From NCBI GenBank assembly GCA_021825465.1, contig JAKAGX010000018.1, forward strand, positions 1 through 14,979: a stretch of DNA of 14,979 bases, written 5' to 3'. The DNA is from a bacterium. Its GTDB lineage: Bacteria > Patescibacteriota > Minisyncoccia > UBA6257 > GWB1-50-10. Made by a program: the position numbers and the translations under genes. Of this stretch, positions 1 through 6,439 are shown one piece after another (position 1 is the stretch's first letter; every line of letters starts with the position of its first letter). Under the pieces are notes generated by a model that was not told where the DNA came from, did no database searches, and saw only the letters and a list, made by a program, of their open reading frames with translations.

Positions 1-1560
1 CCCGATGTTCCACACCATGCTTTCGGTCGACGTGTCGTATGAAATCGAAGACGATGCGACCGTCGTCGTCGCAAAACCAGTCCAGGTAACGCCCGTCGGA
101 AGCGGAGCCGACACGACGGCATTGCTCAAGTCGTTCCCAAAATCGCTGATCTTCCAGTGAATCGAGTACTCCGTGGCACTCCCGACGTGGGGCGGGAAAG
201 GACCCGAGTTTTGCACGGCGGACGACGGATCGTTTGTATAACCTTTTGCGCTGAAGTAAACCAAACTCGAGATCTTCGTTTCTTCCGTCGTTTCAGCGAA
301 CGTTTGATTGCCGGACACGTAGTACGGCACTGACGGCGATGAAAGTACGACATCTGCTTTGACGTACAAATTCTTATTCGAAAGCCCCTGCAGGGAAACG
401 GGCGCGGAGAGCGTCGTCGAAAGGGTAAGGTTCAAACTTCCGACCGTGCTGGGTTCGACGAACGCGAGGGCCGGCGTCGTCGATGAATTCCACGTCACGG
501 TTCTCGTTGAAGGATTGAAAATTCCGTCCGTCTTCACGCTCGACCAGTCCGCAAAACCGGAAAGGATCGCCTTCACGACGACATCCTTCAAAGCGATCCC
601 GCTTTGATTGTTGTACTGGATCGAATAGTTCAACGTATCCACCGGCTTTGCGACGTAATTGTCCGATCCGTTCACGGTGACACTCACGCCGATCGGCGAA
701 GGTGAAAGGGGAAACGTGGCTTGGTAGTCGGCAATGTCGTAGTTTTGTCCGTTCAAAACGGCGTACAGCTTCAAGGGTATCGTAAATGAAGAGGCGCTTG
801 AGTCGGTGAATACCCCCTTGATGGTTACGGTTCCGGTCGCGTTCGCCGCAGCCGAACCGAGCGCGAAGGTGTTGGCGAGGGTCGCAGCCGGAGCGCTCGC
901 CGACTTGAATTGAAACGAACTCGGGAAGTCCGCTTCGAGGATCATCGCGGGAAAATTGAAATCGGAACTGTTGGCATAATTGACATCGAACGAAAGAGCA
1001 GAGCCGTTCAATATTTGATCCGGCTTTGTAACGCTCATTGCGACGGCCGAATTGGATAAAAGAACTTTTACCTCTTGCTTCACCTCGAAGCGGCTTCCCG
1101 TTTGATTGAAGTAAAAGAATGAAACGTCCAATGTTTGGCTGGAATTCAAGTCGCCGACCGGGATCACTTGATAGCTCTTTTTCACGAGATCTCCAACCCC
1201 TACGTCGCCTGTATTTTCCGAGTAAACACTTCCGCTCGTCGTCGAGTTCCAAATCAAAAGTCCGTTCGAGAGGGTTACGGCGATCGACGAGTTCGTGATC
1301 GGATTGCCGGACACGTTCGTTATGTTGAGATCCAGTTCGAAAGGAACCCCGCGCGAGACGTCGGTCGGCGCCGTGACCTCCAAATCGACCCCCTTCGGCT
1401 GATTCAAGTAGTACGTAATGAACGCAACGCCGGCGATTATCACGGCGAGGCCGACGAAGATCATTCCCCAAAGGACTTTGGGGATCCAAGCCGAAACCGT
1501 CCTCTTGGCGGAGGACTTTCTGAATTTCTTCAATCTTTTTTCTATATCCGAGATTGCCAT
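1..1560 (-). CDS. Membrane-anchored surface protein with repeated Ig/DUF11-like domains (partial, C-terminus off the left edge)
   Basis: The reading frame is open from an ATG at 1560 to base 1 (520 residues visible, no stop). Residues 1-24 are basic and cytoplasmic in character (EKRLKKFRKSSAKR). One hydrophobic helix follows at about 29-52 (VLWGMIFVGLAVIIAGVAFI), giving an N-in, single-pass anchor with the rest outside. The exported part contains about four repeats of roughly 100 residues (about 57-170, 173-285, 287-395, 432 onward). Each has the pattern of DUF11/Ig-like surface repeats: alternating hydrophobic strands, Asn-rich turns (DLNITNVSGN, DVNYANSSD, SIQYNNQSG) and a Phe/Leu-Pro segment. 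It is Ser/Thr/Asn-rich with no visible enzyme motif. It is the last visible gene of the doxX-GT2-recO operon, 13 nt after recO. I infer a structural or adhesive surface role. The family assignment rests on fold-like pattern, not on a diagnostic motif. Confidence 0.8.
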   Translation of the reverse strand, partial: MAISDIEKRLKKFRKSSAKRTVSAWIPKVLWGMIFVGLAVIIAGVAFITYYLNQPKGVDLEVTAPTDVSRGVPFELDLNITNVSGNPITNSSIAVTLSNGLLIWNSTTSGSVYSENTGDVGVGDLVKKSYQVIPVGDLNSSQTLDVSFFYFNQTGSRFEVKQEVKVLLSNSAVAMSVTKPDQILNGSALSFDVNYANSSDFNFPAMILEADFPSSFQFKSASAPAATLANTFALGSAAANATGTVTIKGVFTDSSASSFTIPLKLYAVLNGQNYDIADYQATFPLSPSPIGVSVTVNGSDNYVAKPVDTLNYSIQYNNQSGIALKDVVVKAILSGFADWSSVKTDGIFNPSTRTVTWNSSTTPALAFVEPSTVGSLNLTLSTTLSAPVSLQGLSNKNLYVKADVVLSSPSVPYYVSGNQTFAETTEETKISSLVYFSAKGYTNDPSSAVQNSGPFPPHVGSATEYSIHWKISDFGNDLSNAVVSAPLPTGVTWTGFATTTVASSSISYDTSTESMVWNIG

Positions 1561-1573
1561 GTAAGTGCAGCGG

Positions 1574-2110
1574 TCACTTCAAATATAGTAAATTATTTTC
1601 ATTTATTTTTGAACCGCAGGATTCGCACAGAAACTCTTGGCTTCCTTCGTTGAAGAACGCGATGTCCGATGCGCCGCACCACGTGCACGATGCATGGCGC
1701 GGGTCATATCCCAAAACGGAGATGAGGGCGACGAGGTCGAAAGCGCCGGATCGGAGCGAATGAACGAGAAGGTCCCACAGCGCGGGATCGGGAACCGCTT
1801 CCGGGGAAATCGTCCGAAGGACGCTTGCTGCCCGCAAAGCTTTTGCAAAAAACCCCTCCTTTCCCTTCGACGCCCTAAAATCATCCTCCACGACCGCGTC
1901 GGTCAAGGTGAGCGCGTTCTTTTCCACAATTTTCACCGTTGCGAGATTGCATGTGTCCAAATGGGGGGAAAGCTTCGAGACGATTTTTTTCCCTCCCGGC
2001 GCCCGTACGCGAACCCTGCCGAGATCCTCCGTATAGAAATCGAAGATCTTGTCGTGCTCCTTGCTGTTTTTGAAGCCGAGAACGATGGCTCTCGTGACGT
2101 ATTCGGACAT
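1574..2110 (-). CDS. recO: DNA repair protein RecO, short form
   Basis: 178 residues. RecO loads RecA on SSB-coated DNA together with RecR in the RecFOR pathway. The N-terminal 80 residues fit the RecO OB-fold: the opening YVTRAIVLGFKNSKEHDKIF, then a GRVRVRAPGGKK segment with the basic stretch expected for DNA contact. A helical middle (about 85-135) leads to a zinc ribbon with C142-x2-C145 and C162-x2-C165. Typical RecO proteins are about 230-260 residues and continue with a helical tail after the second CxxC; this one stops 13 residues later. The stop is TGA. Start is the ATG at 2110; no Shine-Dalgarno is evident, and an AT-only region with a 24-bp palindrome separates it from the glycosyltransferase. 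It lies inside a leftward operon. Confidence 0.85.
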   Translation of the reverse strand: MSEYVTRAIVLGFKNSKEHDKIFDFYTEDLGRVRVRAPGGKKIVSKLSPHLDTCNLATVKIVEKNALTLTDAVVEDDFRASKGKEGFFAKALRAASVLRTISPEAVPDPALWDLLVHSLRSGAFDLVALISVLGYDPRHASCTWCGASDIAFFNEGSQEFLCESCGSKINENNLLYLK

Positions 2111-2122
2111 AATGCAAAATTT

Positions 2123-2146
2123 AAATGTTTAAATATTTAAACATTT
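2123..2146. repeat. Perfect 24-bp AT-rich palindrome
   Basis: The sequence AAATGTTTAAAT is followed directly by its exact reverse complement (ATTTAAACATTT), with no spacer. It overlaps the stop codon of the glycosyltransferase gene and ends 12 nt before the recO start. With only two G/C pairs and no loop it is a poor RNA hairpin and a poor terminator. A dimeric protein-binding site or a cruciform-prone junction is more plausible, but no regulator is visible here. Confidence 0.55.
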
Positions 2147-3615
2147 TTTGCCGCTTTCGGCGTCCGCCAATAGCCGAGGCGCGCTTTTCCTCCGATCATG
2201 AGCCTTGTTTGAGCATCGAGTGCCGGAATGGCGCCGAAGAAAATGAAGACGAGCGGCATAAGCGCCCACTCGACGAAATAATAGAAATAATATCTTTTCT
2301 TGAAACCTTTGATCCGGGGCGCCATAAGAATAAGGCTCAAGACGGCCGAGACGATGATGCCGATCGTCGAAAGATTTAAAATGACGCCTGTCATCCGCGG
2401 CAGGTTATACGACAAGATCGAGCTTTTGAAATTCTCGTTTCCAAGGATATTCGGAAGGATGCCGAACAAAAAAATGATGAACGAGCTCGTTGACCACGAA
2501 AAGAAGCCGTCGAATTCCGTCCACAGCCAAAATCGCCTGACTCTTTTCGGAATGCTGCTCTCTCTTTTCAAATCCCTTGCAAGATACACGAAGTTTTCCG
2601 CCCCCCACGCCCATCGGCGCTGTTGCTTGTAGAGATTCTTCATGGCCTCAAAAAAATTCTTTCCGACCACCGCATCCATGTATACCGGATAGAGAAGGGG
2701 GACCGTCCGCCAGTCGCCTTTGTAGCGCGCCAAGCACTGGAAGAATATCCGCGCATCCTCCGAAACGAGGTCGGTTTCCCAAAAACCCACATCGACGAGA
2801 GCTTTTAAAGGAAGGCTGTGCGAAGAAAAAGTGACCAGCTGTTCGGGACGCGAAGATTGCATCAAATGCCAAAAGCTCGACGAAAACCCGACGAGCCGCG
2901 CAAAAAATTTTGCATCCCCAAGATTGTTCGTGAAGAGCGGAATGGGCTGATAACTCGATCGGAGAGGATTGGGCGCCTTGAGAAAATGATACGCCAAGAT
3001 GCCGAAGTAGTCGCTCTCCGTCCTCGTGTCGCTGTCGAAAACGGAAACCAAAACGTCCTCGTACGGGATGTGCCGTTCGTCGACGAGGACGGGCAAGGCG
3101 TGTTTGATGGCCCACGTTTCATTGGATCCCTTCCCGGGCAGCTCGCCGGGCAAACCAGCCGGATGGAACGTTGTGGCAAACCCGCCGAATACCGATCTGA
3201 ACTTTTTCTCTATCTTTTCCGCCGTCTCGCGATCCGCTTCCCCTCCCCGCTCTTCGCAGGCGAGAAGAACGAATATCTTTTCCTTCGGATAGTTCGCCTC
3301 GACCAAGCTTTCCAAACTTTGATCGATGACGCCGTATGGTTCCTTGTACATCGGCAATATAACGAGGTGGCGGATCCTTTCCCAATCCAACTTTTCCGCT
3401 TTCAGTCTTTCGAGCCAATCGATTTTGAGGTTCTTTCTCATGCGCGAGAGGGCGAATCTGAGATGCAAGAACAAATAAAAAAGCTTGAGGAGCCAATAAA
3501 GATCGTAAAGTAAAATAAAAATAACGACCACTTGGGGCAACTTCCACGAAAGAAACGTAAGACCGAGGAGAGTAACCCAAGCAGCCGTGCCGGGGATCAG
3601 TTCATAAATCCGCAT
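2137..3615 (-). CDS. Processive family-2 glycosyltransferase, cellulose-synthase-like, membrane protein
   Basis: 492 residues. Two N-terminal membrane segments (about 11-24 and 26-50) precede a cytoplasmic GT-A domain, and three more helices follow (about 372-393, 408-432, 442-462). Catalytic landmarks of processive GT2 enzymes are present: HLVILPMYKEP at 83-93 opening the nucleotide-sugar fold, DSD at 194-196 (metal and UDP binding), SED at 285-287 (the TED-like catalytic base) and Q331-x-x-R334-W335 (QxxRW, acceptor and product binding). This set is known from cellulose, hyaluronan and related synthases. The substrate cannot be told. There is no PilZ domain. It sits 6 nt after the doxX-like gene. 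I infer synthesis of a surface polysaccharide or glycan, consistent with the surface-protein gene downstream. Confidence 0.85.
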   Translation of the reverse strand: MRIYELIPGTAAWVTLLGLTFLSWKLPQVVVIFILLYDLYWLLKLFYLFLHLRFALSRMRKNLKIDWLERLKAEKLDWERIRHLVILPMYKEPYGVIDQSLESLVEANYPKEKIFVLLACEERGGEADRETAEKIEKKFRSVFGGFATTFHPAGLPGELPGKGSNETWAIKHALPVLVDERHIPYEDVLVSVFDSDTRTESDYFGILAYHFLKAPNPLRSSYQPIPLFTNNLGDAKFFARLVGFSSSFWHLMQSSRPEQLVTFSSHSLPLKALVDVGFWETDLVSEDARIFFQCLARYKGDWRTVPLLYPVYMDAVVGKNFFEAMKNLYKQQRRWAWGAENFVYLARDLKRESSIPKRVRRFWLWTEFDGFFSWSTSSFIIFLFGILPNILGNENFKSSILSYNLPRMTGVILNLSTIGIIVSAVLSLILMAPRIKGFKKRYYFYYFVEWALMPLVFIFFGAIPALDAQTRLMIGGKARLGYWRTPKAAKNV

Positions 3616-3621
3616 GATGAT

Positions 3622-4026
3622 TTACCAAAGAAGAATGCCGAGCAAGCGATCGATGCTCAAGGACCCGCCGCTCAAAAACACAAGAAGCACGGCCGACGCG
3701 AGGATCAAAAGATCGAATTCATAGCCGCCGACGAAACCGCTTTTCCGTTTCACGGCCGCGATGATCACGATGAATTCAATGACGAAGAGCGCCGCGACGA
3801 TTTGCGTGAAAAATCCCGCTATCAATGCCAAACCGCCGATGACCTCGAGGATCGCAACAAGCGTCCCCCACAAGCGCCCCGGCTTGAACCCCATGCCGGC
3901 AAAGCTCTCGCCCGTCGCCTTCAAATCCTTCATTTTGGGCAAACCGTGGCGGATGAAAATGAGCCCCAAAACAACCCTCAAGAACAAAATCCCCCAATCG
4001 CTCCAAATCAACAGCAGTTGAATCAT
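3622..4026 (-). CDS. DoxX-family four-helix membrane protein
   Basis: 134 residues, almost entirely hydrophobic, with four predicted membrane helices (about 8-26, 54-72, 76-92, 104-126). DoxX-family marks are the first helix followed by RHGLPKMKD, then an Ala/Gly-rich second helix (LEVIGGLALIAGFF). Family members are small integral membrane proteins associated with quinone or thiosulfate oxidation or redox stress, but the biochemical role of most is unknown, and no redox partner is encoded nearby. It is the first gene of the leftward operon, 6 nt before the GT2 gene. A TATACT box lies only 6 nt before the ATG, so the transcript is probably leaderless. Confidence 0.85.
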   Translation of the reverse strand: MIQLLLIWSDWGILFLRVVLGLIFIRHGLPKMKDLKATGESFAGMGFKPGRLWGTLVAILEVIGGLALIAGFFTQIVAALFVIEFIVIIAAVKRKSGFVGGYEFDLLILASAVLLVFLSGGSLSIDRLLGILLW

Positions 4027-4032
4027 AGGGAT

Positions 4033-4061
4033 AGTATACCCCTCCCCTTGAGCGATTTCCA
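4033..4061 (-). promoter_or_regulatory. Promoter of the doxX-GT2-recO operon (leaderless)
   Basis: On the minus strand a TATACT -10 box lies at 4033-4038, with TGGAAA at 4056-4061 as a weak -35 (4 of 6 matches) at 17-bp spacing. The -10 is 6 nt from the ATG at 4026, so transcription would start at or within a base or two of the start codon. The -35 hexamer coincides with that proposed for tsaD on the other strand. Confidence 0.5.
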
Positions 4062-4083
4062 GTTCCTTGATACCTTCTATACT
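4056..4083 (+). promoter_or_regulatory. tsaD promoter (leaderless or nearly so)
   Basis: TATACT at 4078-4083 is 11 nt before the ATG at 4095, with TTTCCA at 4056-4061 as a weak -35 (4 of 6 matches) at 16-bp spacing. The predicted leader is only about 3-6 nt, and no Shine-Dalgarno is present. The back-to-back arrangement with the doxX promoter and the shared -35 suggests that polymerase can occupy only one at a time. Confidence 0.45.
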
Positions 4084-4094
4084 ACTGGCTTGCT

Positions 4095-5144
4095 ATGAAA
4101 ATCCTATCGATAGAAACAAGCTGCGACGAAACGTCGATCGCCTTCGTGGAAGCGTCCGGCGGGATCAAGACCCCCCGCTTTTCAGTGCTGCAGAACGTCG
4201 TTTCGTCCCAAATAGCGCTTCACGCCCCTTTCGGCGGCGTCGTTCCGAACATCGCCAAGCGCGAGCATCTCAAGAACCTCCCCGTTGTATTGGATTCCTT
4301 GTCCCCTAAACCCCATACCCTCTTCCCTGACGTCGTCGCTGTCACGGTTGGTCCCGGCCTCGAGCCAGCTCTTTGGACCGGCGTCAACTTCGCAAAGGAG
4401 ATCCGCAAAAAATATTTCCCGAAAGCGAAGCTTGTCGGCGTCAATCACATGGAAGGACATCTGTATTCTTTTTTGCTCGAGCAAAAAAAGATCAAATCCA
4501 AAGCTCAAATGACAAATGCCAAAACCTATCCAGCGGTGGGACTGGTGGTCTCCGGAGGGCACACGATACTCCTCTTGCTCAAATCGCTCACGGAATGGAA
4601 AAAACTCGGCGAAACGCGTGACGATGCGGTCGGCGAAGCCTTCGATAAAGTGGCTCGGATGCTCGGCCTCCCGTATCCCGGCGGACCCGAGATCCAAAAG
4701 GCGGCAGCACAGGGCGATGCCGGGTCCATAAATTTTCCGCGACCGATGATGAAAGATAAGAACTACGATTTCAGCTTTTCCGGCCTCAAGACGTCGGTGC
4801 TCTACTATATAAGAGACCATAAAGAGCAATCACGGAACAACCATTTTGTCGAAGATGTCGCGGCGAGCTTCCAGGCGGCTGCCGTTGAAACACTCGCCCA
4901 TAAAACGGCCCGCGCCGTGCAAGAATTCAAGGCGCGGTCGATCATTCTTGCGGGCGGCGTCGCTGCAAACCGATCGCTCCGCGAAACGCTCGAGGGGACA
5001 AGCGAGAAACTCGGCGTGCACTTTTTTGCGCCGCCCATGGCGTACAACACGGACAACGCCGCGATGATCGCCGCCGCCGCTTATATCCAAACGCTCAAGA
5101 AAAAGAGCCGCCGCATCACGGCGCAAGCAAACTTAAGCTTGTAG
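4095..5144 (+). CDS. tsaD: tRNA N6-adenosine threonylcarbamoyltransferase TsaD
   Basis: 349 residues, full length for the family. TsaD transfers the threonylcarbamoyl group from TC-AMP to A37 of ANN-decoding tRNAs, working with TsaB and TsaE (not in this window). The ASKHA fold is clear: ILSIETSCDETS at 3-14, NIAKREHLKNLP at 52-63, VGPGLEPALWTGV at 85-97, metal ligands H118 and H122 in NHMEGH, SGGHT at 153-157, GEAFDKVARMLGL at 180-192, the AGGVAANRSLR segment at 286-296, and D320 in NTDNAAM as the third metal ligand. Two stretches are unlike usual TsaD. SPKPHTLFP (70-78) replaces the usual linker before the DVVAV strand. KIKSKAQMTNAKT (132-144) sits between HMEGH and SGGHT. Both are in frame and derive from low-complexity DNA also seen in other genes here. 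The start has no Shine-Dalgarno. Confidence 0.97.
   Translation: MKILSIETSCDETSIAFVEASGGIKTPRFSVLQNVVSSQIALHAPFGGVVPNIAKREHLKNLPVVLDSLSPKPHTLFPDVVAVTVGPGLEPALWTGVNFAKEIRKKYFPKAKLVGVNHMEGHLYSFLLEQKKIKSKAQMTNAKTYPAVGLVVSGGHTILLLLKSLTEWKKLGETRDDAVGEAFDKVARMLGLPYPGGPEIQKAAAQGDAGSINFPRPMMKDKNYDFSFSGLKTSVLYYIRDHKEQSRNNHFVEDVAASFQAAAVETLAHKTARAVQEFKARSIILAGGVAANRSLRETLEGTSEKLGVHFFAPPMAYNTDNAAMIAAAAYIQTLKKKSRRITAQANLSL
4302..4320 (+). repeat. C-rich in-frame insert in tsaD, shared with murD
   Basis: The core CCCCTAAACCCCAT followed by ACCC codes for SPKPHTL. The same 14-nt core occurs on the coding strand of murD near 11634-11656, where it codes for SPKPHPL. In both proteins it sits in a loop before a VV-containing beta-strand. 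Confidence 0.6.
4488..4530 (+). repeat. Low-complexity in-frame insert in tsaD
   Basis: An A-rich stretch built from units such as CAAATCCAAAG and CAAATGACAAATGCC codes for KIKSKAQMTNAKTY, between the HMEGH and SGGHT motifs. Most bacterial TsaD proteins have only a short linker here. It resembles the inserts in valS in base composition and in the Asn/Lys/Ile peptide it gives. Confidence 0.55.
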
Positions 5145-5147
5145 TTC

Positions 5148-5216
5148 GCCACGTACCCTCGCTCAGGCTGTCTCCGGGGCGACGCCCAAGTCTTAGCCTT
5201 CGCGGGGGTACGTGGC
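5148..5216. repeat. Long-stem inverted repeat after tsaD
   Basis: GCCACGTACCCTCGC (5148-5162) pairs with 5202-5216 over 15 positions with one G-T wobble. Inside, AGGCT (5165-5169) pairs with AGCCT (5195-5199), and GGGC-GAC-GCCC (5177-5187) makes an apical hairpin. No T-run follows on either strand, so it is not a standard intrinsic terminator. It begins 4 nt after the tsaD stop. Confidence 0.6.
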
Positions 5217-5230
5217 TCGCCCTTCAACGT

Positions 5231-5256
5231 CCTCCCGGTGCGAAGCCCCCGGGAGG
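5231..5256. repeat. 8-bp GC hairpin with a GCGAAGC loop
   Basis: CCTCCCGG (5231-5238) pairs perfectly with CCGGGAGG (5249-5256). The 10-nt loop contains GCGAAGC, a sequence known to form a very stable mini-hairpin. There is no T-run on either side. It lies 14 nt after the 5148-5216 stem and may belong to the same element. Confidence 0.5.
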
Positions 5257-5393
5257 CTAAATATTGAGAAAATCGTTGTCACTAAAACTGAGGTAACTCG
5301 CGGCTTCTTTAAAGAAACTGGCTAGGTTTAAAATTGTTTCCTCAGAAGCCGACTCGAGGAACAGCAACCATCTCCGTCCCTCTCGTGGAAACA

Positions 5394-5434
5394 CAAAAGA
5401 AAAATCCCGCGGCGAAATCCGTGTTCGCCGCGGG
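5394..5434 (-). terminator. Intrinsic terminator of the unknown gene
   Basis: On the minus strand CCCGCGGCGAA and TTCGCCGCGGG form a perfect 11-bp GC stem with a 7-nt loop (5406-5434). It is followed at once by ATTTTTCTTTTG. This is a textbook Rho-independent terminator reading leftward, about 50 nt after the stop of the gene at 5485-6147. Confidence 0.85.
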
Positions 5435-5450
5435 AACGTAAAAAGTATGA

Positions 5451-5486
5451 GAGCCAGATCGGTGTTCTGATCTGGCTCAAATTTTT
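5451..5486 (+). terminator. Hairpin with T-run, probable terminator for tsaD transcripts
   Basis: GAGCCAGATC (5451-5460) pairs with GATCTGGCTC (5469-5478) around an 8-nt loop. On the plus strand AAATTTTT follows, so it can end rightward transcripts from tsaD. Leftward, a T-run appears 6 nt after the stem (TCATACTTTTT), so it may also act as a first, weaker terminator for the unknown gene. Confidence 0.6.
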
Positions 5487-6147
5487 ATGCTACTGTTTCA
5501 GGTACGGCTTGCCCGGACTCGAGCTGGTGACGTCGCTCCTCAAGGATCTCAGCGGGAATATACTTCTCGGCGTTCCAACTCTTGATTTCTGAAGGGACAT
5601 CGCCTTCCCATTTTCCTACCAGGATCTGGTAGGAAACATACTCTTTGGCGAAGAGTATCTTGCACTCCTCGTCGCCGATTTCTTCCGCCTCGCTGCCCCT
5701 TCCGCCCGGCTGGTGGAACTCCAGCCTCGAAAAGGACGCGAACACATCGGACAACGAGTCTGGGCAATGCGGACGAAACTCGACCGCTACCGGTGTCCAA
5801 ACGGCATCTTTGACGAAACCGTTTGGAAGGTCGATTGCAGGCTCCGTAAGCCTCTCGACTTGAAAGCCGGCATCTTCCCCGTTACATCTTCCGAGGATGT
5901 AAGCGTCGCCAGTTCCAATGCGATATTGAGCACCCCCGTCAATTCGCTGTTCGTCGCAACCAGCGAATATTGCTACGTTAAACAATCTCCATCCGTTTTT
6001 TGACGAATCCCACGGGGGTTGGCAATGGGTGGTGGTGTGCCGGTAGTCGACTATCCCTATCATCTCACCAGCACTCCAGATTTCCGTCATCATCCCCTTG
6101 ATGAAGGACGGAATCGGGATCTTCGAGTTTCGAATATAGATCTGCAT
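5485..6147 (-). CDS. Hypothetical protein, 220 residues, monocistronic with a structured leader
   Basis: I do not recognise this protein. It is soluble in character: no signal peptide and no membrane helix. It has seven Trp, four Cys (two of them near residues 42 and 64), several His, and an acidic stretch around 150-160 (SEAEEIGDEECK) followed by a charged C-terminal helix (PAEILEERRHQLESG). The start ATG at 6147 is fixed by AAGGAG 7 nt upstream, the best Shine-Dalgarno in the window. The gene has its own near-consensus promoter about 220 nt upstream and its own terminator, so it is a single-gene unit between convergent tsaD and divergent valS. No low-complexity insert is visible. Its regulation style differs from all its neighbours, which could mean horizontal origin or a condition-dependent role; that is inference. 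Reality as a gene is well supported, function is not. Confidence 0.75.
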   Translation of the reverse strand: MQIYIRNSKIPIPSFIKGMMTEIWSAGEMIGIVDYRHTTTHCQPPWDSSKNGWRLFNVAIFAGCDEQRIDGGAQYRIGTGDAYILGRCNGEDAGFQVERLTEPAIDLPNGFVKDAVWTPVAVEFRPHCPDSLSDVFASFSRLEFHQPGGRGSEAEEIGDEECKILFAKEYVSYQILVGKWEGDVPSEIKSWNAEKYIPAEILEERRHQLESGQAVPETVA

Positions 6148-6365
6148 TTCATTTCTCCTTGCTCGTTATTACACGAGCTTTAAGTTTTTTGATTTTGTCT
6201 TTATACTTCAGCTTCCGCGAACCAACCAGGCCCGTGGAAATGTCCTTTCGGACGAAAAACTTTGAGCAGTTTGATCGCTCATTGAAACTACCAAGTCAAC
6301 CCTGATGGCCTCAATGAGCGACCAAATCACAAGGAGAAATCCCGATGTCCGATTCTCAATTTTCT
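6148..6365 (-). promoter_or_regulatory. Long structured 5' leader with an anti-Shine-Dalgarno element (candidate RNA switch)
   Basis: Between the predicted transcription start (about 6365) and the ATG at 6147 the minus-strand RNA contains four elements. ATTTCTCCTTG (6330-6340) is an exact 11-nt complement of the ribosome-binding segment CAAGGAGAAAT (6151-6161). An 11-bp hairpin pairs 6275-6285 with 6311-6321. GTCC-GAAA-GGAC (6242-6253) has a GNRA tetraloop on this strand only. GCTCGT/ACGAGC (6161-6178) abuts the Shine-Dalgarno and shares its base 6161. The 11-nt pairing would hide the ribosome-binding site and close the whole leader into one domain; the adjacent 6161-6178 hairpin competes with its last base pair. 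It matches no riboswitch class I know. A 24-codon ORF (6208-6282) without a clear Shine-Dalgarno lies inside. Confidence 0.55.
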
Positions 6366-6371
6366 GGTTAA

Positions 6372-6400
6372 ATTATAGCATATATTGGTACAATAGTCAA
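6372..6400 (-). promoter_or_regulatory. Near-consensus sigma-70-type promoter of the unknown gene
   Basis: On the minus strand TTGACT (6395-6400) and TATAAT (6372-6377) are separated by exactly 17 bp: 11 of 12 consensus bases, the strongest promoter in the window. The predicted start is near 6365, giving a leader of about 218 nt. Confidence 0.8.
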
Positions 6401-6426
6401 TACTACAAAAACTCATTGATTTAAGC

Positions 6427-6432
6427 CATAAT
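6427..6432 (+). promoter_or_regulatory. Candidate -10 box of valS (leaderless)
   Basis: CATAAT lies 7 nt before the valS ATG at 6440, and no Shine-Dalgarno is present. I see no good -35 at 16-18 bp. It fits the same close -10 pattern as doxX, tsaD, hsp20 and murD. Confidence 0.4.
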
Positions 6433-6439
6433 TTACCCG

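Larger units (their letters stand above)
5145..5484. other. Non-coding convergent region with four hairpins
   Basis: 340 bases between the tsaD stop and the stop of the leftward unknown gene. I find no tRNA, no credible ORF with a start signal and no CRISPR. It holds a 15-bp stem (5148-5216), an 8-bp hairpin (5231-5256), an imperfect hairpin (CGGCTTCT at 5301-5308 with AGAAGCCG at 5344-5351, plus an inner GAAAC/GTTTC), and two terminator-like hairpins (5406-5434 and 5451-5478). It could be the structured 3' UTR of tsaD or an undescribed small RNA. Confidence 0.6.

Noticed and set aside
374..1489. Minus-strand ORF of 371 residues rich in Arg
   Set aside because: It is out of frame with the surface-protein gene, which is open over all 1560 bases with a clean membrane anchor and domain repeats. 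The Arg-rich composition is typical of a shadow frame.
5145..5484. Possible tRNA, tmRNA or RNase P RNA in the hairpin-rich spacer
   Set aside because: No cloverleaf with a T-loop GTTCGAA-type sequence, and no tmRNA or RNase P signature could be found.
6331..6371. Plus-strand mini-ORF: AAGGAG, then ATG, coding for MSDSQFSG and a stop
   Set aside because: It has a good Shine-Dalgarno and could be a leader peptide of valS, but no rightward promoter is seen before it and a strong leftward promoter faces it. The AAGGAG is better explained as the anti-Shine-Dalgarno element of the leftward leader. It remains a minor alternative.
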